Below are positions 1-5,250 of a stretch of 7,757 nucleotides of DNA, piece by piece. Source of the DNA: Deltaproteobacteria bacterium. Its GTDB lineage: Bacteria > Desulfobacterota > Desulfobacteria > Desulfobacterales > C00003060. Each line of letters opens with the position of its first letter. Positions within the stretch are counted from its first letter, which is position 1. The stretch spans positions 1 through 7,757 of the forward strand of contig JAFDGP010000150.1 in NCBI GenBank assembly GCA_019309245.1, written 5' to 3'. The notes below the pieces were generated by a model that saw nothing but the letters and a program-made list of their open reading frames with translations, was not told where the DNA came from and did not search any database. A program made the position numbers and the translations under genes.

Positions 1-78
1 ATCATCCACGCAGTCCAGTTTAAAGTCCTCGATATCCTGGTCCAGTCGTTCCGGAGTATCTATGATAAGATTTTCCAT
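1..78 (-). CDS. 5' end of an unidentified operon gene (partial, 26 codons)
   Basis: Only the first 26 codons are present; the gene runs off the left edge. The protein starts MENLIIDTPERLDQ and is acidic, with one Cys near residue 23; this is too little to assign a family. The start is well supported: a GAGGAGG ribosome binding site lies 6 bases before the ATG, inside the last codons of the sliding-clamp gene, and the clamp stop codon is only one base upstream of this ATG. The gene is therefore almost certainly translated together with the clamp and belongs to the same operon. Its product may act with the clamp, but that rests on position alone. Confidence 0.7.
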   Translation of the reverse strand, partial: MENLIIDTPERLDQDIEDFKLDCVDD

Positions 79-79
79 A

Positions 80-1156
80 TCAGTCCTCCTCCAATCTGAC
101 CGGCATCAGCAGGTTGGTCTGGCCCGGTTCATCCCGGGCGCAGAAGAGCTGGGCCGAATGCTCATCCCGGTATTTCCAGAGAATTTGCTCACCCGGCAGG
201 CTGGCCAGGGTTTTTTCGAGCAGTTTCAGGTTGAAACCGATCTCCAGGGCCTTTGCGGCATGGCCCGCATGCTCAATTTCCGTCCCGAACGCTAACTCCC
301 GTTCGGGGTCACGCGTTAGCAGTCGGATCGTGCCGTTTTGGAGCTTCAGACGGGCCAGCCGGGTGGCCTTATTGGCAAAGGGCAGCGACGCGGCGACGGC
401 TTGAGCCAGGGCCGCTTTGGGCAGGGCCAGTTCATGGGGCATCGGCCCGTTAAGAATGGTTTCAAAATCGGGATAGGACTCATGGATCAGGCGGCTGCTC
501 AGCTGCACATAGTGGGGCAGCCGGAACTGGATATATTCCGGGCCGGCCACCACGGTGGCCCGCGCCAAGCGCAGCTTGCTCAGGATCTTCAGGCACTTCG
601 GGGGCAGAATTCCCTCGAAATCAGCGCTGATTTCCCCCTCCTGAGCGGGGTCCAGGCTGTGCATATATTCCAGGCTGTGCCCGTCGGTGGCACAGGAGCT
701 GACCCGGGCGCCGCTCTGTCTGACCCAGAGACCCTGCAGGGCCGGCTTGAGTTCATCGCGGGAGGCATGCCGCAGCTGTTTGCGCATCCGCCGGATCATG
801 GCGCCCGTCCAGACCCCGATGCGGCGTTGACGTTCTTTGGGCAGCGGCGGGGTGTAATCGGCGGCGTCCATAAAATGGCAGACGACCGTATTGCGGCCAT
901 AGCGCAGCTCCAGTTGATTGCCTTTGCGGATGGTTATACTGAGTTCCGCCGGACGGGATTTCAGGATCTCTTTGATGAGCTCGATGGGCAGGGTATAATT
1001 ACGCTCATCAGCCACCGGGATGCTCAGCCAGTTTTCCAGATCCGTGAACAGCAGCTGGCCGTCCTTGACGGCCATGTGGTTCAGGATCTCCAGGCTGGGC
1101 TTATGGGCCTTGAGCTCCTCGGCCAGCGGCAGGAACACCTTCAATTCTTTCAGCAT
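80..1156 (-). CDS. DnaN-like DNA polymerase III beta sliding clamp, element-encoded type
   Basis: Predicted DNA sliding clamp of 358 aa, close to the roughly 370 aa of bacterial DnaN, so all three clamp domains should be present (about 1-118, 119-242, 243-358). Visible signatures: ATDGH at 156-160, the SRLIHESYPDF segment at 221-231 (matching the clamp R-L-I-x-G-x-(F/Y)-P-D region), FNLKLLEKTL at 308-317, and LLMPVRL at 349-355, the typical DnaN C-terminus that helps form the partner-binding pocket. Domain I is the most divergent. The start is the ATG at 1156: an AAGGAG site lies 6 bases upstream, whereas the ATG two codons earlier abuts that site. Known role of the family: a ring tethering polymerases and repair proteins to DNA. 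Neighbours are uncharacterised zinc-ribbon genes and not dnaA, recF or gyrB, which suggests a clamp belonging to a mobile replicon rather than the housekeeping copy. The clamp fold is a confident call; the element origin is inferred. Confidence 0.88.
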   Translation of the reverse strand: MLKELKVFLPLAEELKAHKPSLEILNHMAVKDGQLLFTDLENWLSIPVADERNYTLPIELIKEILKSRPAELSITIRKGNQLELRYGRNTVVCHFMDAADYTPPLPKERQRRIGVWTGAMIRRMRKQLRHASRDELKPALQGLWVRQSGARVSSCATDGHSLEYMHSLDPAQEGEISADFEGILPPKCLKILSKLRLARATVVAGPEYIQFRLPHYVQLSSRLIHESYPDFETILNGPMPHELALPKAALAQAVAASLPFANKATRLARLKLQNGTIRLLTRDPERELAFGTEIEHAGHAAKALEIGFNLKLLEKTLASLPGEQILWKYRDEHSAQLFCARDEPGQTNLLMPVRLEED

Positions 1157-1170
1157 AGTCATCTCCTTGG

Positions 1171-2007
1171 TTAATTGTTGTCTTTGATCCCAAAACGCAG
1201 GGTGCTGTTGGCACACTCGGCGTGATAGGGTTTTTTGGAACAGTAGTTCTCCAGGCAGAAGCGGTTTTCATCCAGTTCTACCGGCTTGCTCTTGTACTTA
1301 CAGTAGTGATAGAGTTTGTCCTGCTTCAGGAGCATTTGGGTGTACTTGGCAAAGAACTCTTCCAGGTCAACCGAATGCCCTAGCTGCCGCTGGTAATGGG
1401 CCAGGGATTCGGCGATTTTGGTAATCAGTTGCTCCCGAATCTCCGGCGATTCAATCGTCCGGAACCAGTCCGGCAGGTACTTGCTCCGGAGCAGTTGCTT
1501 CCTGATATCATCGATATCGCTTGTCTGGTGATTGATCCGGACTTGAGAAGCAGCCCCCCGGGAGATATTCAGTGGCCCGGGAGACCGCCAATTCAGGGGC
1601 TTGAGGGTTGGGCTTGATGTGGGGGTCAGCCCCTGCAGGAAGTTATTAACATTCACAATGATCTCATTCAAAATATCCAGCGGTTCGTTTAAAGATTCGG
1701 GCCTGGAAACCGGTTGCTGGTCTTCCCGGTACGGTTCGTTCTCGAGGGTTAACTCTATACTGTCCAGGTCCAGTTCCAGCGATTCCGGCAGTACAAAACC
1801 CACATCGCCCACCAGATATTTGCCGTTCTTACTGTTGGTGACTACCGGCAGCGTGTTGAAGCCCGCTTTAAATCCTCTTGGGAAGATCACCCGCCACTGT
1901 TTGGTCAGCAGAAGATCGGGATCCTTGGCTTTCAGATCATCAATCCAGTTATTCACAGCATCCTTAATCTTGAGGGTGATCTGCTGTTTGTAATCGTCAA
2001 GGGTCAT
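1171..2007 (-). CDS. Unknown 278-aa protein with C-terminal Cys cluster
   Basis: I do not recognise this family. The protein has an N-terminal part (about 1-95) with helical and beta-type sequence, including WRVIFPRGF at 39-47, then a Ser/Pro-rich low-complexity linker (about 125-150), then a charged helical region (about 160-232). Four cysteines follow at 236, 251, 256 and 265, with nearby His at 234 and 262, which could bind a metal. The start ATG overlaps the upstream stop by 4 bases (ATGA), with GGAGG four bases before it. The stop lies 14 bases upstream of the clamp start, so the two are very likely co-translated. The layout of folded domain, flexible linker and small Cys module would suit an adaptor or DNA-binding accessory protein, but nothing in the sequence fixes a function. 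Confidence 0.75.
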   Translation of the reverse strand: MTLDDYKQQITLKIKDAVNNWIDDLKAKDPDLLLTKQWRVIFPRGFKAGFNTLPVVTNSKNGKYLVGDVGFVLPESLELDLDSIELTLENEPYREDQQPVSRPESLNEPLDILNEIIVNVNNFLQGLTPTSSPTLKPLNWRSPGPLNISRGAASQVRINHQTSDIDDIRKQLLRSKYLPDWFRTIESPEIREQLITKIAESLAHYQRQLGHSVDLEEFFAKYTQMLLKQDKLYHYCKYKSKPVELDENRFCLENYCSKKPYHAECANSTLRFGIKDNN

Positions 2008-2273
2008 AGGGCCTCCAGAGCGGCCCTTTGGGCCTTTTGATTATCCAGGTTTTCGTATTCGTTGAGGGTAACCAGGGCATCGGCGCCGCAGTCTTTACAG
2101 GTAATCGCAAAGGAGGTCTTGCCCTGATCGACGATCTTATCCTCCAGACTTTCCAGTTGGCGGACGTGGAGGATGGACAGGGTGCCGTCTTCGTTGAATT
2201 TAAATGTACACCGAACCCACAGGGGGATCAGAAAGGATTTATGGTTCCCACAGGCGGGGCAAACTATTTTCAT
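2004..2273 (-). CDS. Small zinc-ribbon protein (89 aa), fourth of the paralogous set
   Basis: An 89-aa protein built almost entirely from a split zinc ribbon: CPACGNHKSF at 5-14, a short middle with DGTLSI at 29-34, then CKDCGAD at 59-65. Cys5, Cys8, Cys59 and Cys62 are the predicted ligands. The first knuckle and the downstream DG turn resemble the ribbons of the two genes upstream and of the 177-aa protein further up. The start is the ATG at 2273, with AAAGGAG seven bases before it; the longer reading frame would need a weaker non-ATG start. The gene begins inside the end of the preceding gene (35-base overlap) and ends in an ATGA overlap with the next. Ribbons of this size usually bind nucleic acid or another protein; which applies here is unknown. 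Confidence 0.8.
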   Translation of the reverse strand: MKIVCPACGNHKSFLIPLWVRCTFKFNEDGTLSILHVRQLESLEDKIVDQGKTSFAITCKDCGADALVTLNEYENLDNQKAQRAALEAL

Positions 2274-2643
2274 CAGTGCGCTCCTTTCGTAAGGCGTTGA
2301 ATTCTTCACGGTTTTCTTCCAGTTCCTGGTCTAAAGGAACCATGCGGCGTTTGGGACGGAAGGGTTTGATGACCTTGGCACTGCCGCAGCGGGCACAGGT
2401 AATGAATCTGTTATAGTAAGTCTCGGTTTCCGGATCAAAGACCAATGACGAGTCATCCTCTTTTAATACATAATCGACCATGTCTTTGAGGTTATTCCGG
2501 ATCGTATCTTCGGTATAATCAAAGTCCGGAAACCGGGCATTATCGATTGTCATCAGACCGTCTGCGGCGCTGATCTCTTTGATGCCGGTTATGTCGGTTT
2601 CAAAGTAGGTATAGTTGCCGCAGCGGATGCAGAGTAACTTCAT
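2239..2643 (-). CDS. Zinc-ribbon protein (134 aa), third of the paralogous set
   Basis: A 134-aa protein with a split zinc ribbon. The first pair sits in LCIRCGNYTYF (Cys5, Cys8), followed by an acidic middle with ADGLMTID at 27-34. The second pair sits in ITCARCGSAKVI (Cys83, Cys86). A basic stretch, KPFRPKRR at 93-100, follows and could touch nucleic acid; the tail is charged and helical. The insert between the Cys pairs (74 residues) is the longest of the four related ribbons here. The start is the ATG at 2643: AAGGAGG lies 4 bases upstream and the ATG overlaps the stop of the methyltransferase-like gene (ATGA). Function is unknown. Homology to its neighbours is judged by eye from the shared CxxCGN…F…DGL…I pattern. 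Confidence 0.8.
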   Translation of the reverse strand: MKLLCIRCGNYTYFETDITGIKEISAADGLMTIDNARFPDFDYTEDTIRNNLKDMVDYVLKEDDSSLVFDPETETYYNRFITCARCGSAKVIKPFRPKRRMVPLDQELEENREEFNALRKERTDENSLPRLWEP

Positions 2644-3626
2644 GGGCCCTCCTTCCGTAGCTTGTTGAAACACTTGGCGCAGCTGATATTTTCCGGTCGG
2701 AGTTTACGGGTAATCAGGTTCCGGGAAAGGTCCGGATTGTCCACGGTAAGGAGACCGTGACTGACGGTTAATTGGTGACCGGTTTGAATATCCATCAGGA
2801 AGCTGTGCTGATCATCACCACAGATGTTGCAGCGCGGAATCTTGACGCCCGTGGGGAGTTCAAGCTCTCCAACCGCGGGTTGTTCGATCGCGGATAGTTC
2901 AACCATAGGTTGTTCCACCTCAGGCCCTTCAAGCTCGGGTTGTTTTATTCTATCAAAGATGCTCAGATGCCTGGGTCTGTAGACCAGCCAGGGCACATAG
3001 ATGAAGCCGTTTACCCTGGCGATCTTGGTTAGCAGGTGTGATATGTCCATCCCATACAGGTTTAGGGAGTAATTACTCGCATAGAGCAGCATGCCGCCGG
3101 TCCCACAACAGGGGTCGCACACAGACATAATCTTGTGTTCATGTTTCGGATCGCTGCCGAAGGTCATACGCACTATCATCTCCACCACGCTTCCGGGTGT
3201 CGCGAAGAAACCCGCCGGGTTATTTCTGCCCATGTATTCGGATGCCAGTTCGCTCCAGTGATCGGCCGGTTCCGTGTAGAACAGGCCCAGGTTGAAAGTC
3301 CGGTACCAGAAATCGTCTTCTTTTGCGGATATGGGTGGGAACGTTTCACCCTGGTTAAGGCCCCACAACAGCCAGTCTACAAAGGCGGCCAGGGGATTGG
3401 CCACGCTGCGCGTGTAATCCAGGCATCGGCGGAGATTTCTGGAGACCTGCCTTTCCTTATATATATAAGACGGCTGAAAGCCGATCAGGGGAGTGGGATC
3501 TGGAAGTAATTGATCCGATATGCAGATCTTCGTCCAATACGCCCAGCGTTTGAAAAAGAGACTATCCAGTCCCAGCAGATAGGGGATCAGCCAGCCTTTT
3601 TTGTCATTCGTTCGTTTAATGTTCAT
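2640..3626 (-). CDS. Degenerate N6-adenine DNA methyltransferase-like domain fused to a zinc ribbon
   Basis: A 328-aa two-part protein. Residues about 75-225 resemble the HsdM/N6_Mtase type of DNA methyltransferase: PAGFFATPGSVVEMIVRM at 137-154 matches the phage and restriction-enzyme FxTPxxVVxxM segment, DPCCGTGGML at 171-180 is the S-adenosylmethionine-binding motif I, and YGMDIS at 191-196 fits the following acidic strand. The catalytic (N/D)PP(Y/F) motif expected further on is not visible; VPWLVYRP at 211-218 is the nearest sequence. A linker of three 10-residue repeats (229-258) leads to a zinc ribbon with Cys266, Cys269, Cys316 and Cys319, related to the free-standing ribbons encoded on both sides. 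The start is the ATG at 3626, preceded by GAGGTGA, a good match to the 16S rRNA tail; an earlier ATG at 3662 has no such site and lies inside a hairpin. The protein probably binds DNA or the cofactor, but methylation activity is doubtful. Confidence 0.8.
   Translation of the reverse strand: MNIKRTNDKKGWLIPYLLGLDSLFFKRWAYWTKICISDQLLPDPTPLIGFQPSYIYKERQVSRNLRRCLDYTRSVANPLAAFVDWLLWGLNQGETFPPISAKEDDFWYRTFNLGLFYTEPADHWSELASEYMGRNNPAGFFATPGSVVEMIVRMTFGSDPKHEHKIMSVCDPCCGTGGMLLYASNYSLNLYGMDISHLLTKIARVNGFIYVPWLVYRPRHLSIFDRIKQPELEGPEVEQPMVELSAIEQPAVGELELPTGVKIPRCNICGDDQHSFLMDIQTGHQLTVSHGLLTVDNPDLSRNLITRKLRPENISCAKCFNKLRKEGP
2853..2942 (-). repeat. Three in-frame 30-bp (10-residue) tandem repeats in the interdomain linker
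   Basis: Residues 229-258 of the methyltransferase-like protein read as three decapeptides, each starting QP: QPELEGPEVE, QPMVELSAIE and QPAVGELELP. In the DNA, copies of (G/A)GGTTGTT recur 30 bp apart on the plus strand. The segment is acidic, Pro-rich and probably extended, joining the methyltransferase-like domain to the zinc ribbon. Copy number may vary between relatives. Confidence 0.65.
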
Positions 3627-3645
3627 CGTCACCTCAATAATAGAA

Positions 3646-3685
3646 GGGGCCGGCCGATCCATCTTCCGGATCGCCGACCCCTTTT
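3646..3685. terminator. Strong GC-rich hairpin with T-tract, mid-operon terminator or attenuator
   Basis: On the plus strand the arms 3646-3660 and 3668-3681 (GGGGCCGGCCGATCC against GGATCGCCGACCCC) pair almost fully around a 7-base loop, with one bulge and one G-U pair, and TTTT follows. On the minus strand, the direction of the operon, the hairpin is followed by TTCTATTATT, a weaker T-rich tail. It lies between the stop of the 177-aa gene and the start of the methyltransferase-like gene, so it could reduce expression of the downstream replication-type genes relative to the upstream small-protein genes. Confidence 0.6.
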
Positions 3686-3703
3686 GCTCCGTTTGGCGCG
3701 GTT

Positions 3704-4237
3704 TTAGTAGCCTAATTCACCGATCAGTTCCTCCAGGGTTCTGCCGTAGTGCGCCAGCACATCCAGCAGGCCGTCGTCATAATGGGGACAGCAGCTGCGG
3801 CAGTCATCCTCGGTGATTAAGCCCTCGTGTTCAAGGATGCACTCGGCGCAGAGCGCCACGGCCTCATCCTCGGGAATATAATCGCCGCAGACCGCGCAGC
3901 CCGGGCAGCCCATCTGCCAGCACCAGTCCAGCAGGCGTTCCCGGAAATCCACGGAGTCCGAATCATGACAGTTGGCGCAGTGGATAATCTCCCGGCCCGC
4001 CATTTTGGACTTATCGATGATGGACCAGATGTTCTTACTGATCGAATCAAAGACCCTTGCGGTGGTCTTGCGATTCAACTCAATGATGATCAGACCGTCA
4101 GCTTGGATCTCAATCCGGTGTCTCAAACGCAAATCCATAAAGAAGGCTGTGGTGTTGCCGCAATAGCTGCACTGCAGGTTATTGATGATCCCCTGGCGAC
4201 GTTCGGCCGGTTCATAGTATTTAATCGGGCGCGGCAT
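3704..4237 (-). CDS. Cys-rich two-module zinc-ribbon protein (177 aa), first of the paralogous set
   Basis: A 177-aa protein with 13 cysteines. The N-terminal module is the same split ribbon seen in the genes downstream: CSYCGNTTAFFMD at 23-35, ADGLIII at 46-52, and IIHCANC at 84-90 (Cys23, 26, 87, 90). A second Cys-rich module follows at about 106-150, with cysteines at 106, 111, 114, 117, 130, 133, 146, 149 and 150 (CPGCAVCGDY, CAEC and CRSCC), enough for one or two further zinc sites, and then an acidic helical tail. The start is the ATG at 4237, six bases after GGAG; an in-frame TTG four codons earlier lacks a site. The gene overlaps the upstream 86-aa gene by 17 bases. It is the last gene before the hairpin at 3646-3685. 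Function is unknown; protein or nucleic-acid binding is likely. Confidence 0.8.
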   Translation of the reverse strand: MPRPIKYYEPAERRQGIINNLQCSYCGNTTAFFMDLRLRHRIEIQADGLIIIELNRKTTARVFDSISKNIWSIIDKSKMAGREIIHCANCHDSDSVDFRERLLDWCWQMGCPGCAVCGDYIPEDEAVALCAECILEHEGLITEDDCRSCCPHYDDGLLDVLAHYGRTLEELIGELGY

Positions 4238-4481
4238 GGGATGCTCCAATGGTGTCGCTGACCACCTTGGTTAAACCGGCGACGGCCGCGGCCAGCTCGG
4301 CCGTGAGTTGCAGCTGATACTGAATACGTTCCTGTCGACGGGTCCGGAGGCTGTTGTGCAGGCCGGCGCCGATCAGGTAGGCGTTGGCGGCCAGGGCGAC
4401 GCTGTTGGACAGCAGCCCGGCGACACGGCTCAGACTTCCGCTGCTGAAACGCAGGCGCAGGCGGGTGTCGGCGGCGCTCAT
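4221..4481 (-). CDS. Small hydrophobic/helical protein (86 aa), fourth gene of the operon
   Basis: An 86-aa protein with a basic N-terminus (residues 7-19), an Ala/Leu/Gly-rich hydrophobic stretch at about 19-41 that could cross a membrane, a strongly basic and polar stretch (RTRRQERIQYQ, about 46-56) and a second mildly hydrophobic Ala-rich helix at about 60-75. It may be a membrane protein with one segment plus an amphipathic helix. No family is recognised. The start overlaps the upstream stop by 4 bases (ATGA) and has no clear ribosome binding site of its own, so translation probably depends on the gene before it. The YLIGAGL segment at 35-41 resembles YMGAGL in the 45-aa neighbour, perhaps by descent, perhaps only through shared membrane composition. 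Confidence 0.7.
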   Translation of the reverse strand: MSAADTRLRLRFSSGSLSRVAGLLSNSVALAANAYLIGAGLHNSLRTRRQERIQYQLQLTAELAAAVAGLTKVVSDTIGASHAAPD

Positions 4482-4615
4482 TTGGCCACCAGGAAACGCA
4501 GCAGGCGGATGACCACCAGGCCGGCGCCCATGTAGCCCGCCACCCGGGCCGCGGTTTTCACTTCGCTGTTGCTCAGATGAAGGTGATGGCCTTCGGGGTC
4601 TTTGGTATGTTTCAC
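4478..4615 (-). CDS. Tiny single-pass membrane protein (45 aa), GTG start
   Basis: A 45-aa product, short enough to be missed by standard gene finding. The first 19 residues are polar and His-rich (GHHLHLS at 9-15), followed by one hydrophobic segment at about 21-43 containing VAGYMGAGLVVIRLL. The start is the GTG at 4615: it has AAGGAGG five bases upstream and overlaps the stop of the 75-aa gene by four bases (GTGA), while its own stop overlaps the ATG of the 86-aa gene (ATGA). This precise double coupling is the main evidence that it is real. A short His-rich face with one membrane helix is compatible with many roles, and none can be chosen. Confidence 0.72.
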   Translation of the reverse strand: MKHTKDPEGHHLHLSNSEVKTAARVAGYMGAGLVVIRLLRFLVAK

Positions 4616-4839
4616 GGGGTCCTCCTTTCCGGGAATTGCAGGGTTTTCAAGAGTTCACTGGCGGCCGCGATCAGGGCCTTCTGGCGGCGGTAGCGGCTAA
4701 AGTCGCGCACCAGGGCGATGCTCAGCCCCACCGTCAGGAGCGTCAGGCTCAGACCGCCGAAGGCCGCCAGCACATGCCGCAGGGAGACGTCAATGACAAT
4801 CTCCCTTTCGGCGGGGGGCAGTTGTTGCGGAGCGCTCAT
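4612..4839 (-). CDS. Small single-pass membrane protein (75 aa)
   Basis: A 75-aa protein with a polar acidic N-terminus, one clear hydrophobic helix at about 22-45 (HVLAAFGGLSLTLLTVGLSI lies within it), then a basic stretch (RDFSRYRRQK at 45-54) and a short amphipathic helix. By the positive-inside rule the C-terminal part should face the cytoplasm. The start ATG overlaps the stop of the 41-aa gene (ATGA), with only a weak AAGG nearby, and its end overlaps the next gene (GTGA). No family is recognised. Small proteins of this shape occur as phage holin-like or virion membrane proteins and as conjugation accessory proteins; the sequence does not discriminate. Confidence 0.75.
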   Translation of the reverse strand: MSAPQQLPPAEREIVIDVSLRHVLAAFGGLSLTLLTVGLSIALVRDFSRYRRQKALIAAASELLKTLQFPERRTP

Positions 4840-4961
4840 GCCTTGGCGCGCAACCGGAAGAGACCGGCCACTTTGATGGCCAGGGTGATCCCGGCCACGG
4901 CGATTTCACCGGCTGTGACAGCGGTCTGCAGTTTGGAGTTGGGTTTGGTTTTCTCGAGCAT
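4836..4961 (-). CDS. Tiny membrane protein (41 aa), first gene of the operon
   Basis: A 41-aa product, not normally called because of its size. A short basic and polar N-terminus (MLEKTKPNSK) is followed by one hydrophobic segment at about 12-35 rich in Ala, Gly, Val and Ile, and a basic tail (RLRAKA). It has one of the best ribosome binding sites in the window, AAGGAGG (4966-4972) four bases before the ATG, and its stop overlaps the next start (ATGA). It is the first gene after the promoter at 5085-5093. No family is recognised. Its position and strong translation signal imply abundant production and make it a translational entry point for the coupled genes behind it. Confidence 0.72.
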   Translation of the reverse strand: MLEKTKPNSKLQTAVTAGEIAVAGITLAIKVAGLFRLRAKA

Positions 4962-5035
4962 AATGCCTCCTTGTTGTAAGATTAATAGTGTCTTCAGATT
5001 ACATATACCATTAAAGGAGCCATTTTTGCATCAAA

Positions 5036-5070
5036 TTGGCAGGGATTACTTCGCGTAAAGCCTTGCCCAA
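5036..5070 (-). promoter_or_regulatory. Stem-loop in the operon leader
   Basis: The leader transcript can fold into a hairpin with outer arms TTGGGCAAGG and CCCTGCCAA (one bulge, one mismatch) and an inner TTAC/GTAA stem closed by a GCGAA loop, roughly 12 pairs in all. It begins about 8 bases after the expected transcription start and ends about 75 bases before the first gene. No T-run follows, so it is not a plain terminator. It could protect the mRNA or bind a regulator. Confidence 0.45.
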
Positions 5071-5084
5071 CTATTGGACTTGAT

Positions 5085-5093
5085 ATTATAGCA
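5085..5093 (-). promoter_or_regulatory. Extended -10 promoter of the minus-strand operon
   Basis: Read on the minus strand, these bases are TGC-TATAAT, a perfect extended -10 element for the housekeeping sigma factor. No good -35 box lies 16-18 bases upstream, which extended -10 promoters tolerate. Transcription would start near 5078, leaving a leader of about 115 bases before the 41-aa gene. No other convincing promoter was seen ahead of the operon. Confidence 0.6.
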
Positions 5094-5144
5094 GATTCAT
5101 CCGCCGGCCATCGTAACTGTCTCAGTCAACCCGGGGAATAAAAC

Positions 5145-5191
5145 TTGACAAACATTTGCCTTTTAATTAAAGTAAGTTGCTATTTTATAAT
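5145..5191 (+). promoter_or_regulatory. Promoter region of the DUF2293 gene
   Basis: A perfect -35 box TTGACA (5145-5150) is followed 17 bases later by TAAAGT (5168-5173), a 4/6 match to TATAAT. A perfect TATAAT lies further on at 5186-5191 but with only a poor -35 (TTAATT) at the right distance. Either could direct the gene starting at 5251. The AT-rich block stands out from its surroundings. Confidence 0.5.
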
Positions 5192-5198
5192 TTTATTG

Positions 5199-5218
5199 AA
5201 ACGGATTGATTGCCGTTT
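5199..5218. promoter_or_regulatory. Inverted repeat, candidate operator or leader hairpin
   Basis: Perfect 6-base arms AAACGG and CCGTTT separated by 8 bases lie just downstream of the TATAAT at 5186-5191 and about 30 bases before the DUF2293 start. The position suits a repressor site or a small mRNA hairpin. A second, shorter palindrome CAACGTTG (5230-5237) lies next to the ribosome binding region. Confidence 0.35.
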
Positions 5219-5250
5219 GATGTCAATTGCAACGTTGAAAGAGTGTGCAA

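Noticed and set aside
338..1174. Long plus-strand open frame of 278 codons opposite the clamp gene
   Set aside because: It is antisense to a confidently identified DnaN-like gene, has no recognisable domain, and its length follows from the codon composition of the clamp gene.
2878..2945. Short regularly spaced GGTTGTT repeats considered as a CRISPR-like or iteron array
   Set aside because: The repeats lie in frame within the methyltransferase-like gene and encode a periodic peptide linker; the unit is too short and varied for CRISPR.
3626..3662. Upstream ATG (3662) as the start of the methyltransferase-like protein
   Set aside because: It lies at the edge of the terminator-like hairpin without a proper ribosome site, while the ATG at 3626 follows GAGGTGA at suitable spacing.
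3827..4261. 144-codon plus-strand frame opposite the 177-aa Cys-rich gene
   Set aside because: The minus frame has ordered CxxC motifs, a ribosome site and operon overlap; the plus frame has none of these.
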